A DNA stretch of 64,000 bases from Deinococcus ruber (GTDB taxonomy: Bacteria > Deinococcota > Deinococci > Deinococcales > Deinococcaceae). The notes beneath the pieces are model-generated. The model was not told where the DNA came from. It saw only the letters and a program-made list of their open reading frames with translations, and did no database searches. The position numbers were made by a program, and so were the translations under genes. Location of the stretch: positions 35,731 to 99,730 of the forward strand of contig NZ_BMQL01000017.1 in assembly GCF_014648095.1 (NCBI RefSeq). Direction: 5' to 3'. Below are positions 10,828-24,179 of this stretch, one piece after another. The first letter of the stretch is position 1; each line of letters starts with the position of its first letter.

Positions 10828-11208
10828 GTGAGTAAAACTGCTGGTTTCACTCTTATCGAGCTTCTCATCGTAATTGCCATCATCGGCATCCTAGGCGCCG
10901 TCCTCATTCCCTCACTGATCAATGCCCGCCGCTCTGCCAACAACGCTGCTGCCCTTTCAACCACACGTAATGTCGTTACCGTGGCCGAAACACAACGCGC
11001 CAATGCAGGCGACGTCATCCAGTACAGCAGCGTCACCAACTGCACCCCCGCAATGCTGGCCGCTTTACCGTCCAATATTCAGAGCTGTCAGGTACGGCAG
11101 GACAGCAGTGGCAGTTATGCTCTGGTGCAGTCCAGCACAGGAGCTTACTTTGTCTTCGACGGCAGCACTGTCAAAGGGCCGCTGGTAACTGCTCCGACAA
11201 CCTGGTGA
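10828..11208 (+). CDS. Type IV pilin-like protein (second copy)
   Basis: The 126-residue prepilin has a very short leader (MSKTAG) before F-T-L-I-E-L-L-I-V and the hydrophobic helix IAIIGILGAVLIP. Its organisation matches the pilin at 8986, including two cysteines (TNCTP and QSCQV) and a VFDGS segment near the C-terminus, so the two are paralogues. GTG 10828 is six bases after a perfect AGGAGG (10816-10821), and the gene is coupled to the A+T-rich ligase gene. Its own composition is host-like, which places the composition boundary exactly between the two genes. Confidence 0.9.
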   Translation: MSKTAGFTLIELLIVIAIIGILGAVLIPSLINARRSANNAAALSTTRNVVTVAETQRANAGDVIQYSSVTNCTPAMLAALPSNIQSCQVRQDSSGSYALVQSSTGAYFVFDGSTVKGPLVTAPTTW

Positions 11209-11222
11209 GGCTTTTCTTTTCC

Positions 11223-11251
11223 CATGCGGCGGGGTGTATCCTCGCCGCATG
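11223..11251 (+). promoter_or_regulatory. Perfect inverted repeat enclosing the -10 and start codon of the DUF1802 gene
   Basis: CATGCGGCG (11223-11231) and CGCCGCATG (11243-11251) form a perfect 9-base inverted repeat. Its 11-base centre holds the TATCCT -10 box (11237-11242), and its right arm contains the ATG. It could be an operator, or a hairpin ending the pilin operon. Confidence 0.55.
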
Positions 11252-11803
11252 TCGTTGTCTGCCCTCAAAGAATGGGATACGCAGGCCCAGGCGCTTGCCT
11301 TGGGCCAGACCGCCGTGATTCTCCGCAAGGGCGGGATCATGGAAACGCACGACGGCTTCGAAGTGGAGCACCGCCGCTTCCTGCTATACCCGACGTTTCT
11401 GCACCAGAACGAGGTGGAGCTGCGCTCCGAGTTTCGCCCGCTGCTGCGCCCCGACCCGGCTCCCGGCGTGCTGACCCTGCCTGCTATGGCCGAGGTGATG
11501 CAGGTCTGGAAAGTCGAAGACCTCGGCAGGGCACTGACTCTGGAACCATTTCAGGCACTGAATGCCGCTGCCATCGAGCGACGATTTCATTACCGCAATC
11601 GCCCCTGGCTGCACGCCCTGCTGCTGCGGGTTTCACCGCTGACAACACCGCTGGAACTGGAGGAAACGCCGGAAATGCTCGGCTGCGTAAGCTGGGTGCC
11701 GCTGCCGGGCGTGTCGGTGCCTGAGTCGGGCGTGCCCGTGATGCCTGATGCCGACCTCGAACAGCTCAGGACGCGGCTGAATGCCCTGCTTCTGCCGGAC
11801 TGA
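11249..11803 (+). CDS. DUF1802 family protein
   Basis: This 184-residue soluble protein of unknown function belongs to a family seen in cyanobacteria and Deinococcus. Recognisable features are ALALGQTAVILRKGGI, then FLLYPTFLHQ and FHYRNRPWLHALLLRV. No catalytic motif is known. ATG 11249 is chosen because TATCCT ends six bases upstream; a GTG at 11234 is possible. The last 38 bases overlap the end of the convergent membrane-protein gene. Confidence 0.75.
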   Translation: MSLSALKEWDTQAQALALGQTAVILRKGGIMETHDGFEVEHRRFLLYPTFLHQNEVELRSEFRPLLRPDPAPGVLTLPAMAEVMQVWKVEDLGRALTLEPFQALNAAAIERRFHYRNRPWLHALLLRVSPLTTPLELEETPEMLGCVSWVPLPGVSVPESGVPVMPDADLEQLRTRLNALLLPD

Positions 11804-12833
11804 GAAGCTGTCCCAGGCCCCACAGACCGCCCAGCAGCGCCGCCGGAGCCGCCACTCTGGGTTCCAGTGTCAGTAGCGCGAAGCCGCCCAGCCCGAACGC
11901 CACTTCCATGACCCGCGAGGCAGGCCACAGCAAACGCGCCAGCAGTTGCCGCGCCAGCATCCTCAGCGTCAGACTCATGCCCACCAGGAGCGAGAGGGCC
12001 GTCAGGAGCAATCCGCCGAGGCCCAGGCCCTTCAGATTCAGCCGCAGCAGGGCGAGCGTCCCCAGCACTGACAGCCCCAGGCTCAGGACGCCGCGTGCCA
12101 GGGTGGGCGTGAAGCGCAGCGCCCGTGACACAGGCCAGCGAATCAGCATGAAGAGGGCCACCAGGCCGAGCAGCACCCACCAGGGCACTGCCGGGGCGGT
12201 CTGGTTGCGGCGAATGAGGCTCAGGACCTGTGTGCTGGACGCAGTGGGCCGCTCGTTCAGCAGCAGGGGCAACAGACACGCCGTCAGGAGGCCACCCGTC
12301 CAGCGCACAGCAGTTGCTGCCTCCCAGCGGCGAAGTGGGCCACTGAGCAGCAGCGCCATGAAGACCGCCAGCACCAGACCAGTCCAGGCCGCGCCGCTCC
12401 AGCTCTGCGGCGAAGTCAGGCCCAGCGACGCCCACGCCCCGTTCGCCAGCGTGCCTGCCCCCGGCCACAGCGTGGGAGTCAGCAGGAGGATCGCCGCACC
12501 GGCAACCGCCGCTGGCACACGCGCACGCGCCCACACAGGCCGGGGAACCGGCAGCGGAACGCGGCGCTCCTGCGGTTCGGTTGCCTCTGCCTCCCGGGAG
12601 ATGCGGGCCGCCAGCAGGTGTGCCACGCTCGCGGCAGGTGCAGGCGGCGTCAGAAGCCGTGCCCAGGCGACATCCTGCGCGACGCTGCGGGCCACGCTCC
12701 ATTCCGGAGTGGGCGACGGCAATCCCCGCAGTTGCTGCTCCAGCGCGTCCGGCTGGACTCCCTCGGACGGATCGGGCGGCAACGCAGACATACGTGCAGG
12801 TACGTCCGAGCCGGGGTCAGAGTTCCCGTTCAT
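11766..12833 (-). CDS. Membrane protein, probable anti-sigma partner
   Basis: The 355-residue protein has a soluble N-terminal part of about 110 residues, then six to eight hydrophobic segments. Its start overlaps the sigma factor stop by four bases (ATGA), so the two are co-translated, the usual arrangement of an ECF sigma factor and its membrane anti-sigma. The N-terminal part lacks the HxxxCxxC zinc motif, so the anti-sigma role rests on gene position only. It could instead be a target gene of the sigma factor. Confidence 0.6.
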   Translation of the reverse strand: MNGNSDPGSDVPARMSALPPDPSEGVQPDALEQQLRGLPSPTPEWSVARSVAQDVAWARLLTPPAPAASVAHLLAARISREAEATEPQERRVPLPVPRPVWARARVPAAVAGAAILLLTPTLWPGAGTLANGAWASLGLTSPQSWSGAAWTGLVLAVFMALLLSGPLRRWEAATAVRWTGGLLTACLLPLLLNERPTASSTQVLSLIRRNQTAPAVPWWVLLGLVALFMLIRWPVSRALRFTPTLARGVLSLGLSVLGTLALLRLNLKGLGLGGLLLTALSLLVGMSLTLRMLARQLLARLLWPASRVMEVAFGLGGFALLTLEPRVAAPAALLGGLWGLGQLLSPAEAGHSAAS

Positions 12834-13495
12834 CCGATCAGGTCTGCCGCGCCCGCCAGCAGTTCGCTCAGACGCGCCTTCGCACGGAAGACCCGGCTTT
12901 TGGCAGTTCCAAGCGCCACGTCCTGAATCTGGGCGATCTCTTCGTAGCTCAGGTCCTCGACAAAGCGCAATACCACGGCTTCCCGGTATTCTGGCGGCAA
13001 CTGAAGCAGCGCCGCCTGCACCTTCTCCTGAGCGTCTGCACTTTCGGCGGCCTGCACCGGGCTGCGTTGCCCGCTGCGAATCTCGAACCCGCCCTCCTCG
13101 TGTGCCTCATCGAGCGAAAAGCGCTGAAGCTGCTTGCGGCGATGGCGCTCGATCTGGGTATTGCGGGCGATCTGATACAGCCACGGAGCCAGCCGTTCGC
13201 CCGCCCGGAAAGTGTGAATGCTGCGCCAGGCGCGGTAAAACACGTCCTGCGTCAGCTCCAGCGCTTCCTCGGCGTGCCCTTCCAGGCGGTACAGATAGCC
13301 GTACAGCCGTTTTTCGTGGGCCGAGATCAGCTCGAACCACGCGGCCTCGTCGCCCCCGCGCAGACGTTCCAGGCGCTCGCCGTCCAGCACGGTCTCGGCC
13401 AGTGAGGTTTCGGCAAAGGCCAGTGAGACTGGGAGGTCTGCGGGCAGGTCTGGCGGGCCAGAAGGGTCGAAGTCCGCCATATCAGGCCCCAGCAT
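12830..13495 (-). CDS. ECF-type RNA polymerase sigma factor
   Basis: This 221-residue sigma-70 family protein contains only regions 2 and 4. Region 2 is YGYLYRLEGHAEEALELTQD followed by VFYRAW and PWLYQIARN. Region 4 holds LPPEYREAVVLRFVEDLSYE followed by EIAQ and GTAKSRVFRAKARL. It should direct polymerase to a stress regulon. ATG 13495 is the first start; ATG 13480 is also possible, and the first 40 residues look unstructured. The downstream membrane protein probably controls it. Confidence 0.9.
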   Translation of the reverse strand: MLGPDMADFDPSGPPDLPADLPVSLAFAETSLAETVLDGERLERLRGGDEAAWFELISAHEKRLYGYLYRLEGHAEEALELTQDVFYRAWRSIHTFRAGERLAPWLYQIARNTQIERHRRKQLQRFSLDEAHEEGGFEIRSGQRSPVQAAESADAQEKVQAALLQLPPEYREAVVLRFVEDLSYEEIAQIQDVALGTAKSRVFRAKARLSELLAGAADLIG

Positions 13496-13550
13496 ACGCC
13501 AGCGCCACTTCGCAGATGTCCTCGGCTAGAACCGCTACTCTTCAGGCCGA

Positions 13551-13916
13551 ATGTCGTCCCCGATTTCCACTCCGCCAGATTCCTCGCTCCTGGGTTCCTC
13601 GCTGCTGGGTTCACTGACGCCACTGCTTCCCAGTCTGTCGCTGGGCGCGGTTCTCGGGTTCTGCGCCGGGTACGCCATCAAACGGCTGGGCCGCATGACC
13701 GCGCTGATCGTGGGCCTGCTGTTTCTGGCCCTTCAGCTCATGGCGTGGCAGGGCCTCCTGACGATCAACTGGGCCAGAATTCAGGTGCTGGCAGAACCCT
13801 GGCTGCATCAGGGCGGCGAGGAGCTAAGCCGCTGGGGGCTGCGAATTCTTCAGACCAATCTGCCGTTCGGGGGCGCGTTCGTGGCGGCGCTGCTGGTGGG
13901 ACTGCGAGCGAGATAA
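13551..13916 (+). CDS. FUN14 domain membrane protein
   Basis: This 121-residue protein has three hydrophobic segments and the FUN14-like pattern LGFCAGYAIKRLGRM, then a WQGLLTINW segment and a C-terminal GGAFVAALLVGLRAR. Bacterial function is unknown. ATG 13551 has TACTCT at 13536-13541, nine bases upstream, and it diverges from the sigma factor gene 55 bases away. A strong terminator follows at 13941. Confidence 0.75.
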   Translation: MSSPISTPPDSSLLGSSLLGSLTPLLPSLSLGAVLGFCAGYAIKRLGRMTALIVGLLFLALQLMAWQGLLTINWARIQVLAEPWLHQGGEELSRWGLRILQTNLPFGGAFVAALLVGLRAR

Positions 13917-13940
13917 AGCGTGTGGCCTGTGAAATAAGAG

Positions 13941-13970
13941 AACGCGGCCCCACTCAGGAGGCCGCGTTTT
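13941..13970 (+). terminator. Intrinsic terminator between FUN14 and slyD genes
   Basis: AACGCGGCC (13941-13949) pairs with GGCCGCGTT (13960-13968), followed by TTTT. The two genes converge here. A second hairpin of GTGGTGTG and CACACCAC lies at about 13980-14001 and may serve slyD. Confidence 0.8.
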
Positions 13971-14012
13971 CAACATGGTGTGGTGTGTTGCTTCACACCA
14001 CAGATAAGGCGT

Positions 14013-14507
14013 TTACTCGTCGTCGAAATCCTCGTCGTCGTGCATGCCCTCGCCGTGTGCGTGGCCGTGCTCCAGCTCTTCGGCGGTCGCGTCGCGCACG
14101 TCTTTCACGGTCACGTCGAAGTTCAGGGTCTGCCCGGCCAGCGGCGGGTTGAAGTCCACCGTCACGTCGTCGCCGTTCACGCTGACGACCGTGAAGGGGT
14201 TTACGCTGCCGTCTTCGGCCTGAGCGAAGTAGCTTGCACCGACTTCTACGTCGTCGTCGAAGTCTTCCTTGGGAAGCACCTGAACGTTCTCGTCGTCGCG
14301 CTCGCCGTAACCCTCTTCCGGCGACACGGTGACGTTCAGCTTGTCGCCCGCCGCATGACCTTCGAGCGCTTTCTCCAGACCCGGAATGATGTTGTTGTGG
14401 CCGTGCAGGTATACCAGCGGCTCGTTTTCTTCACTCTGATCCACGACCTCGCCGTCCACGGTCAGCGTGTATTCGATTTCCACCACTTTGTCTTGAGTAA
14501 TATTCAT
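14013..14507 (-). CDS. slyD: FKBP-type peptidyl-prolyl isomerase SlyD
   Basis: The 164-residue protein has an FKBP domain interrupted by an insert-in-flap chaperone domain and a histidine/acid-rich tail (EHGHAHGEGMHDDEDFDDE). It catalyses proline isomerisation, assists folding, and the tail can bind nickel or other metals. Key segments are VDQSEENEPLVYLHGHNNII and PGLEKALEGH near the front and VDFNPPLAGQTLNFDV near the end. ATG 14507 follows GGGAGG with a short spacer. The tail is shorter and more acidic than in E. coli SlyD. Confidence 0.92.
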   Translation of the reverse strand: MNITQDKVVEIEYTLTVDGEVVDQSEENEPLVYLHGHNNIIPGLEKALEGHAAGDKLNVTVSPEEGYGERDDENVQVLPKEDFDDDVEVGASYFAQAEDGSVNPFTVVSVNGDDVTVDFNPPLAGQTLNFDVTVKDVRDATAEELEHGHAHGEGMHDDEDFDDE

Positions 14508-14732
14508 AATCCTCCCTGCTGCTTGGGCCTAGCCACTGCACATCGGACCTCGCCTGCGTGCAAAGAGCATACCCCGACTTCCCCCGGCACGTCTCCCCCA
14601 CCGTGATGTAAGCAGTTCTCATTTTCACACACCCGCCCTGGAAGCTGCTATACTTGTTTGCTTGCATCTAGACAGATGACGGCGCGGCTGGCGACTGATT
14701 CCCGTCAGAGCCGCGACACCGAAGGAGGAATC

Positions 14733-16274
<1,542 letters not shown>

Positions 16275-16295
16275 AGCTCAGCGGTTGTGAAGATC

Positions 16296-16330
16296 AGGAG
16301 GCCATGCCCAGCGCTGGCCTCCTTTCTTTG
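16296..16330 (+). terminator. Intrinsic terminator of der
   Basis: AGGAGGCCA (16296-16304), loop tgcccagcgc, TGGCCTCCT (16315-16323), then ttcttt. A close relative of this sequence recurs at 17552-17583, upstream of the third barrel gene, so it belongs to a duplicated block. Confidence 0.85.
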
Positions 16331-16348
16331 ATTCTTCTGCTCAAGGAC

Positions 16349-16382
16349 TTGCCCTGATTTCGAGTCTTCTGCTTGTTAAACT
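16349..16382 (+). promoter_or_regulatory. Conserved promoter block of the barrel-gene family
   Basis: TTGCCCTGATTTC begins at 16349, and the -10 TAAACT is at 16377-16382 with seven bases to the ATG. The distance from TTGCCC to the -10 is 22 bases. The same motif and spacing are repeated before the genes at 16989 and 17646 (-10 TAAACT and TAGACT). The spacing is too long for a normal -35, so the conserved motif may bind a regulator. Confidence 0.65.
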
Positions 16383-16389
16383 GAAGTTC

Positions 16390-16854
16390 ATGAGAATTCC
16401 TGCCATCCTGCTAGCTCTTTCCCTCGCCGTCATGCCTCTGGCTTCAAATGCGTCGGCCAGCAGTGAGTATCCAGCCAGCTTCAATCTGAGATCGGGCATG
16501 AGCTCTCTGCTCTTCAGCGTCGATTACGAACAGGCCGTCAGCGACAATGAAAGCGTGGAGATCGGGGCGAATTCTTTTTTAGGTGCGATTGGCGTCAGCG
16601 CCGGATTCAAGCATTTCTTTTCGCCAGGCCAGCAGGGGTATTTTATTCATGGGCAAGGAGCATATCTTTTCAACTTTTCTGCCGATAACAGTGGTCTAGG
16701 CATAGCAGCTTTGTCAGGCGGCTACCGCTTTAAGAATACAGGGTCGGCTCAGATTGATCTTGAGCTGGGTATTGATGTATTCTCTCCCTCTTCTTCCAGT
16801 CTTGCCCTGGGATTTCTTCCTATCATGGGCTTAAGCGTCGGCTACCACTTCTAA
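16390..16854 (+). CDS. Small outer-membrane beta-barrel-like protein (copy 1 of 3)
   Basis: The 154-residue protein has a signal peptide ending near ASA (residue 23) and an alternating, glycine-rich mature part typical of beta strands. It ends in YHF, the C-terminal aromatic signature of barrel proteins recognised by BamA. Shared landmarks with the next two genes are MR-PAIL at the start, FNLRSGM, DYEQA, FKHFFSP, GGYRF and LSVGY-F. It is probably an eight-strand barrel in the outer membrane (inference). ATG 16390 follows TAAACT by seven bases. Confidence 0.75.
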   Translation: MRIPAILLALSLAVMPLASNASASSEYPASFNLRSGMSSLLFSVDYEQAVSDNESVEIGANSFLGAIGVSAGFKHFFSPGQQGYFIHGQGAYLFNFSADNSGLGIAALSGGYRFKNTGSAQIDLELGIDVFSPSSSSLALGFLPIMGLSVGYHF

Positions 16855-16889
16855 AGTAAGCATCAGAATTTGGAGACTCAGCAGTTTCA

Positions 16890-16927
16890 GGGCAGAGAGG
16901 TCAGCAGTGGGCATGACCTCTCTGCCC
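16890..16927. repeat. Perfect 14-base inverted repeat between barrel genes 1 and 2
   Basis: GGGCAGAGAGGTCA (16890-16903) and TGACCTCTCTGCCC (16914-16927) enclose a 10-base loop. No T-run follows, so it is either a rho-assisted terminator of copy 1 or an RNA-stability hairpin. It occupies the place of the block-type terminators found before copies 1 and 3. Confidence 0.7.
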
Positions 16928-16988
16928 TGGCTTCTCTGCTCAGGCACTTGCCCTGATTTCCTGTCTTCTGCTTGTTAAACTGATCTTC

Positions 16989-17453
16989 ATGAGAACTCCT
17001 GCCATTTTGCTTTCGTTGTCTCTCGCCGCTAGTGCACTTGCTACGACCGCTTCTGCCAGCGCCGACGCTCCCTCCAGCTTCAACCTCAGATCGGGGATGG
17101 CGTCAGTGTTGGTGAGTCTCGACTATGAACAAGCCATCAGTGCCAATGAAAGCTTGGAAGTCGGCGCAAACGTCTTTGGCAATACGCTGGGTGTGAATGT
17201 GGGTGTCAAGCACTTTTTTTCGCCCGCTCAGAGAGACTTCTTCGTTCACGGGCAGGGCGCATATCTTTTCGGCAGCAACAGCGTGGGCAGCAATGTCGGG
17301 CTGCTGGGCATTTCGGGCGGCTACCGCTTCGTGGGTAACAGTCCGCTTCAGTTCGATCTGGAAGCAGGCATCGACGTGCTGCTGACACCCGGTTCGAGCA
17401 TTCCAGTGCTGGCCGTTCCCGCCGTCGGCCTGAGCGTCGGCTACCGCTTCTAG
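16989..17453 (+). CDS. Small outer-membrane beta-barrel-like protein (copy 2 of 3)
   Basis: This 154-residue paralogue of the preceding gene has the same length. The signal peptide runs to about residue 24 (ASA), followed by FNLRSGM, DYEQAIS, VKHFFSP, GGYRF and the C-terminal LSVGYRF. It is most similar to copy 1 at the N-terminus and around KHFFSP. ATG 16989 has TAAACT seven bases upstream and the shared TTGCCCTGATTTC motif. Each copy appears to have its own promoter, so they can be regulated separately. Confidence 0.75.
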   Translation: MRTPAILLSLSLAASALATTASASADAPSSFNLRSGMASVLVSLDYEQAISANESLEVGANVFGNTLGVNVGVKHFFSPAQRDFFVHGQGAYLFGSNSVGSNVGLLGISGGYRFVGNSPLQFDLEAGIDVLLTPGSSIPVLAVPAVGLSVGYRF

Positions 17454-17551
17454 CGCAGTTCCCAGAAGCTAAAGAAGGTCAGTATCTTTAGAAATGGAAA
17501 CAGCGTCTCTTAAAACTTCTTTCCTCTATTTTGCTAGGTGATCCCAAGATC

Positions 17552-17583
17552 AGGAGGCTATGCTCAGCGCTGGCCTCTTTTTC
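17552..17583 (+). terminator. Duplicated terminator-like block before barrel gene 3
   Basis: AGGAGGC (17552-17558) pairs in part with GCCTC (17573-17577), then TTTTT. The surrounding bases (agatcaggaggc, then cagcgctggcctc) match the der terminator region, so it was copied together with the promoter and gene. Confidence 0.65.
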
Positions 17584-17645
17584 TTGACATCTCTATTGAG
17601 GCAGTTGCCCTGATTTCTTCTCTCATAGTTGTTAGACTGGCCTTC

Positions 17646-18107
17646 ATGAGAATTCCTGCCATTCTGCTTTCGTTGTCACTCGCCCTCACTGCTCTGACCA
17701 GCACCGCCTCAGCCACGAGCAGCCTCAATCTGAAGAGCGGTGTTGGCTACGGCCTCGCAGGTCTGGCGTATGAGACCACCATCTCGCCCAACACCAGTGT
17801 CGAGATCGGTGCCGGATACGTCGGAGCACAAGTCAACGGTACCAATGGCTATAGCCTGGTGGTCGGAGGCAAGTATTTCTTTTCTCCTCTCGATCAGGGG
17901 CCATTTGTGGCGGGTCGCGCCTTCTTCGTTCCTGTTTCGGGTGTCCTGTTAGGCGGAGGCACTCTTACAGGTGGTTACCGTTTCGTGTTCAATGCCATCC
18001 AGTTCGATCTTGAAGCAGGCGGTGCACTGATCGGAGCTACGAACGGTTCATCCTCGGAAACGGGCGCGGGACTGGCGGTAGGCCTCGGTCTCGGCTACCG
18101 CTTCTAA
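17646..18107 (+). CDS. Small outer-membrane beta-barrel-like protein (copy 3 of 3)
   Basis: The most divergent of the three paralogues, with 153 residues. It keeps MRIPAIL, a signal peptide to about residue 22, LNLKSGV, GKYFFSP, GGYRF and the C-terminal LGLGYRF. ATG 17646 is chosen because TAGACT lies seven bases upstream and the start aligns with the other copies; the longer upstream frame runs through the duplicated terminator block. A terminator follows at 18121. Confidence 0.75.
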   Translation: MRIPAILLSLSLALTALTSTASATSSLNLKSGVGYGLAGLAYETTISPNTSVEIGAGYVGAQVNGTNGYSLVVGGKYFFSPLDQGPFVAGRAFFVPVSGVLLGGGTLTGGYRFVFNAIQFDLEAGGALIGATNGSSSETGAGLAVGLGLGYRF

Positions 18108-18120
18108 GCTGTTACAGCGG

Positions 18121-18162
18121 GCGGCTGGAATGGCAGATCATGCTGTTCCAGCCGCTCTTTTT
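18121..18162 (+). terminator. Intrinsic terminator closing the barrel-gene array
   Basis: GCGGCTGGAA (18121-18130) pairs perfectly with TTCCAGCCGC (18146-18155), followed by tcttttt. Confidence 0.85.
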
Positions 18163-18170
18163 GCACGTAC

Positions 18171-19079
18171 TTACAGTTCCAGTGGCGCGGCGGTGCTTCT
18201 GCCCCGCACCTGTGCCAGCAAGGCACCCGCCAGAATGAAGCCCCCGCCCAGCAGCACTGCCAACCGTAAGCTGTCGTGCAGGAACAGGGCTGCCAGCAGC
18301 ACCGTCCAGAGCGGCTCGGTGGTGGCGAGCAGCGAGGCCCGCGCCGCGCCGATGCGGGCAATCGCGCCGTACAGCGAGGGCACCGCCAGCAGCGTCGGGA
18401 GCAGCGCCATTCCGGCGATCACGCCCCACTGCTGCGCCCCCTGCGGCACCACCAGTTGCCCACTGGCACCGTCCAGCACGGCAAAGTACACAGCGGCGCT
18501 CAGCGACATGGCGGCAGTGCTCGCAAGGGGCGGCGCACCGGTCAGCCAGCGTTCCGAGGCGAGCAGATACCCGCCGTACAGCGCGGCAGCCAGCACACCA
18601 AAACCCAGACCCAGCACATTCTTATCCTGACCGCCCGGCAGCCCCACCACCAGCAACAGCCCGAGCAGCGTGAGGAGCAGTGCCCCCTGCTGAGGCCGGG
18701 TGGGCCGCCGCCCCCACAGCGCCGAATACAGCAGCACGAAGGCCGGAGCGAGGTACAGCAGCAGCGAGGTCGCGCCCGCACTGATGCGGGTCAGAGCCAG
18801 GAAATAGGCGTGGGTGGCGAGGCAGTACAGCAGGCCCACGCCCAGCATCCGGCCCCGCACCGCCCAGCTCACGCCCCGGCTCCAGGGCAGCAGCAGCAGC
18901 GCCACCAGGCCAAATCGCCACGGCAGCGCCGACAGCGCGGGCAGTCCGACCTGTACAGAAAGCTTGCCCAGAATGCCCAGACTGGAAAATCCGAGCGCGG
19001 CCAGCAGCGCCAGCAGCACGCCTGCACGAGCTGAAACGGGCGCAGCGGTGCGGGGGAAAGTAGACGCAGCGTCGGGCAT
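18171..19079 (-). CDS. EamA-family (DMT) transporter
   Basis: This 302-residue membrane protein has about ten hydrophobic segments and the two-repeat layout of drug/metabolite transporters; the second repeat ends with EPLWTVLLAALFLHD. It probably exports amino acids or other metabolites, but the substrate cannot be read from sequence. ATG 19079 is supported by TAGCCT (19087-19092, minus strand) seven bases upstream. It diverges from clpP. Confidence 0.85.
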   Translation of the reverse strand: MPDAASTFPRTAAPVSARAGVLLALLAALGFSSLGILGKLSVQVGLPALSALPWRFGLVALLLLPWSRGVSWAVRGRMLGVGLLYCLATHAYFLALTRISAGATSLLLYLAPAFVLLYSALWGRRPTRPQQGALLLTLLGLLLVVGLPGGQDKNVLGLGFGVLAAALYGGYLLASERWLTGAPPLASTAAMSLSAAVYFAVLDGASGQLVVPQGAQQWGVIAGMALLPTLLAVPSLYGAIARIGAARASLLATTEPLWTVLLAALFLHDSLRLAVLLGGGFILAGALLAQVRGRSTAAPLEL

Positions 19080-19237
19080 GACAAGCAGGCTAGCAGCTTG
19101 CCGTACGCCGCGAGCTATCCATTACAGGAAGTTGTTGCCCGCCCCTGGTAGAAGGTCCAGTCTGATCTTTTCGCCGTCTTAGGCAGGCTTGCGACTTTGA
19201 CACTTTCCGCCCTGAGATGCGTGCGATAATGCCCGCC

Positions 19238-19843
<606 letters not shown>

Positions 19844-19897
19844 TTCACAACCCTGTGAGTCTCAGCCCCACGAGTCATCGTCAGAGGAGGAAGTAAC

Positions 19898-21094
<1,197 letters not shown>

Positions 21095-21282
21095 ATCTGT
21101 GCAGTAAACTTAGCAACCAAGATTACAGCCGCTACCCCGCCGAACCCGTAGAATCCGGTTCAGGCTGGGTGGCAGCTTTTTATAGTTTTTACTTTTCTAC
21201 AGTCTGGGCCGCGCTATAGTGGTCTACTACCGTCTTACCTGCCATCATCGAGAGAGCGTCACCAGCCTTGTAAGGAGTTGAA

Positions 21283-23739
<2,457 letters not shown>

Positions 23740-23765
23740 GACAGCGTTCAGAAGTAAGCAATAAC

Positions 23766-23799
23766 AGCGGGCGACCTTTGACGGGTCGCCCGCTTTTTT
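23766..23799 (+). terminator. Strong intrinsic terminator of lon
   Basis: AGCGGGCGACC (23766-23776) pairs perfectly with GGTCGCCCGCT (23784-23794), then a six-T run to 23799. Confidence 0.92.
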
Positions 23800-23824
23800 G
23801 CCGTGTTTCTGCTAGCATCCCCCG

Positions 23825-24157
23825 GTGCCCACGCCCGATGCGCCTGCTGCCCCGCTCTCCCCTGCCGATCTGCTGGCCCTGCTGCGGCGGCATGGTGGGC
23901 GTGAATACCGGGCGGCGGCACATCTGGCTGTGCGCGAGCGGGCGACCAAACGTGGCGCGGCAAAGACGGCAGCGCCCGACGCCTTCAAAGGGCAATACCT
24001 GCTGACGGCACGCGGCGAACGGGTACGTGCCGTGGGGCCGAGTGGCAGGGCTAGCGAGCTGAGCGAGGCCGAATTTCTCGATATTTTCGGGCGCTATCAC
24101 TTTGTAGACGTTCAGATCACGGGCGTGCTGACGGATCTGGGGCCACTCTTCGGATAA
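23825..24157 (+). CDS. Small hypothetical basic protein
   Basis: A 110-residue protein with no signal peptide or membrane segment and no recognised family. The middle is rich in R, K and A (RRHGGREYRAAAHLAVRERA), which could bind nucleic acid. GTG 23825 is preceded by TAGCAT (23813-23818) with six bases between, so it is probably leaderless and starts its own transcript right after the lon terminator. Confidence 0.6.
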   Translation: MPTPDAPAAPLSPADLLALLRRHGGREYRAAAHLAVRERATKRGAAKTAAPDAFKGQYLLTARGERVRAVGPSGRASELSEAEFLDIFGRYHFVDVQITGVLTDLGPLFG

Positions 24158-24179
24158 GGGTCGGCTAGAGTAAAGCTTC

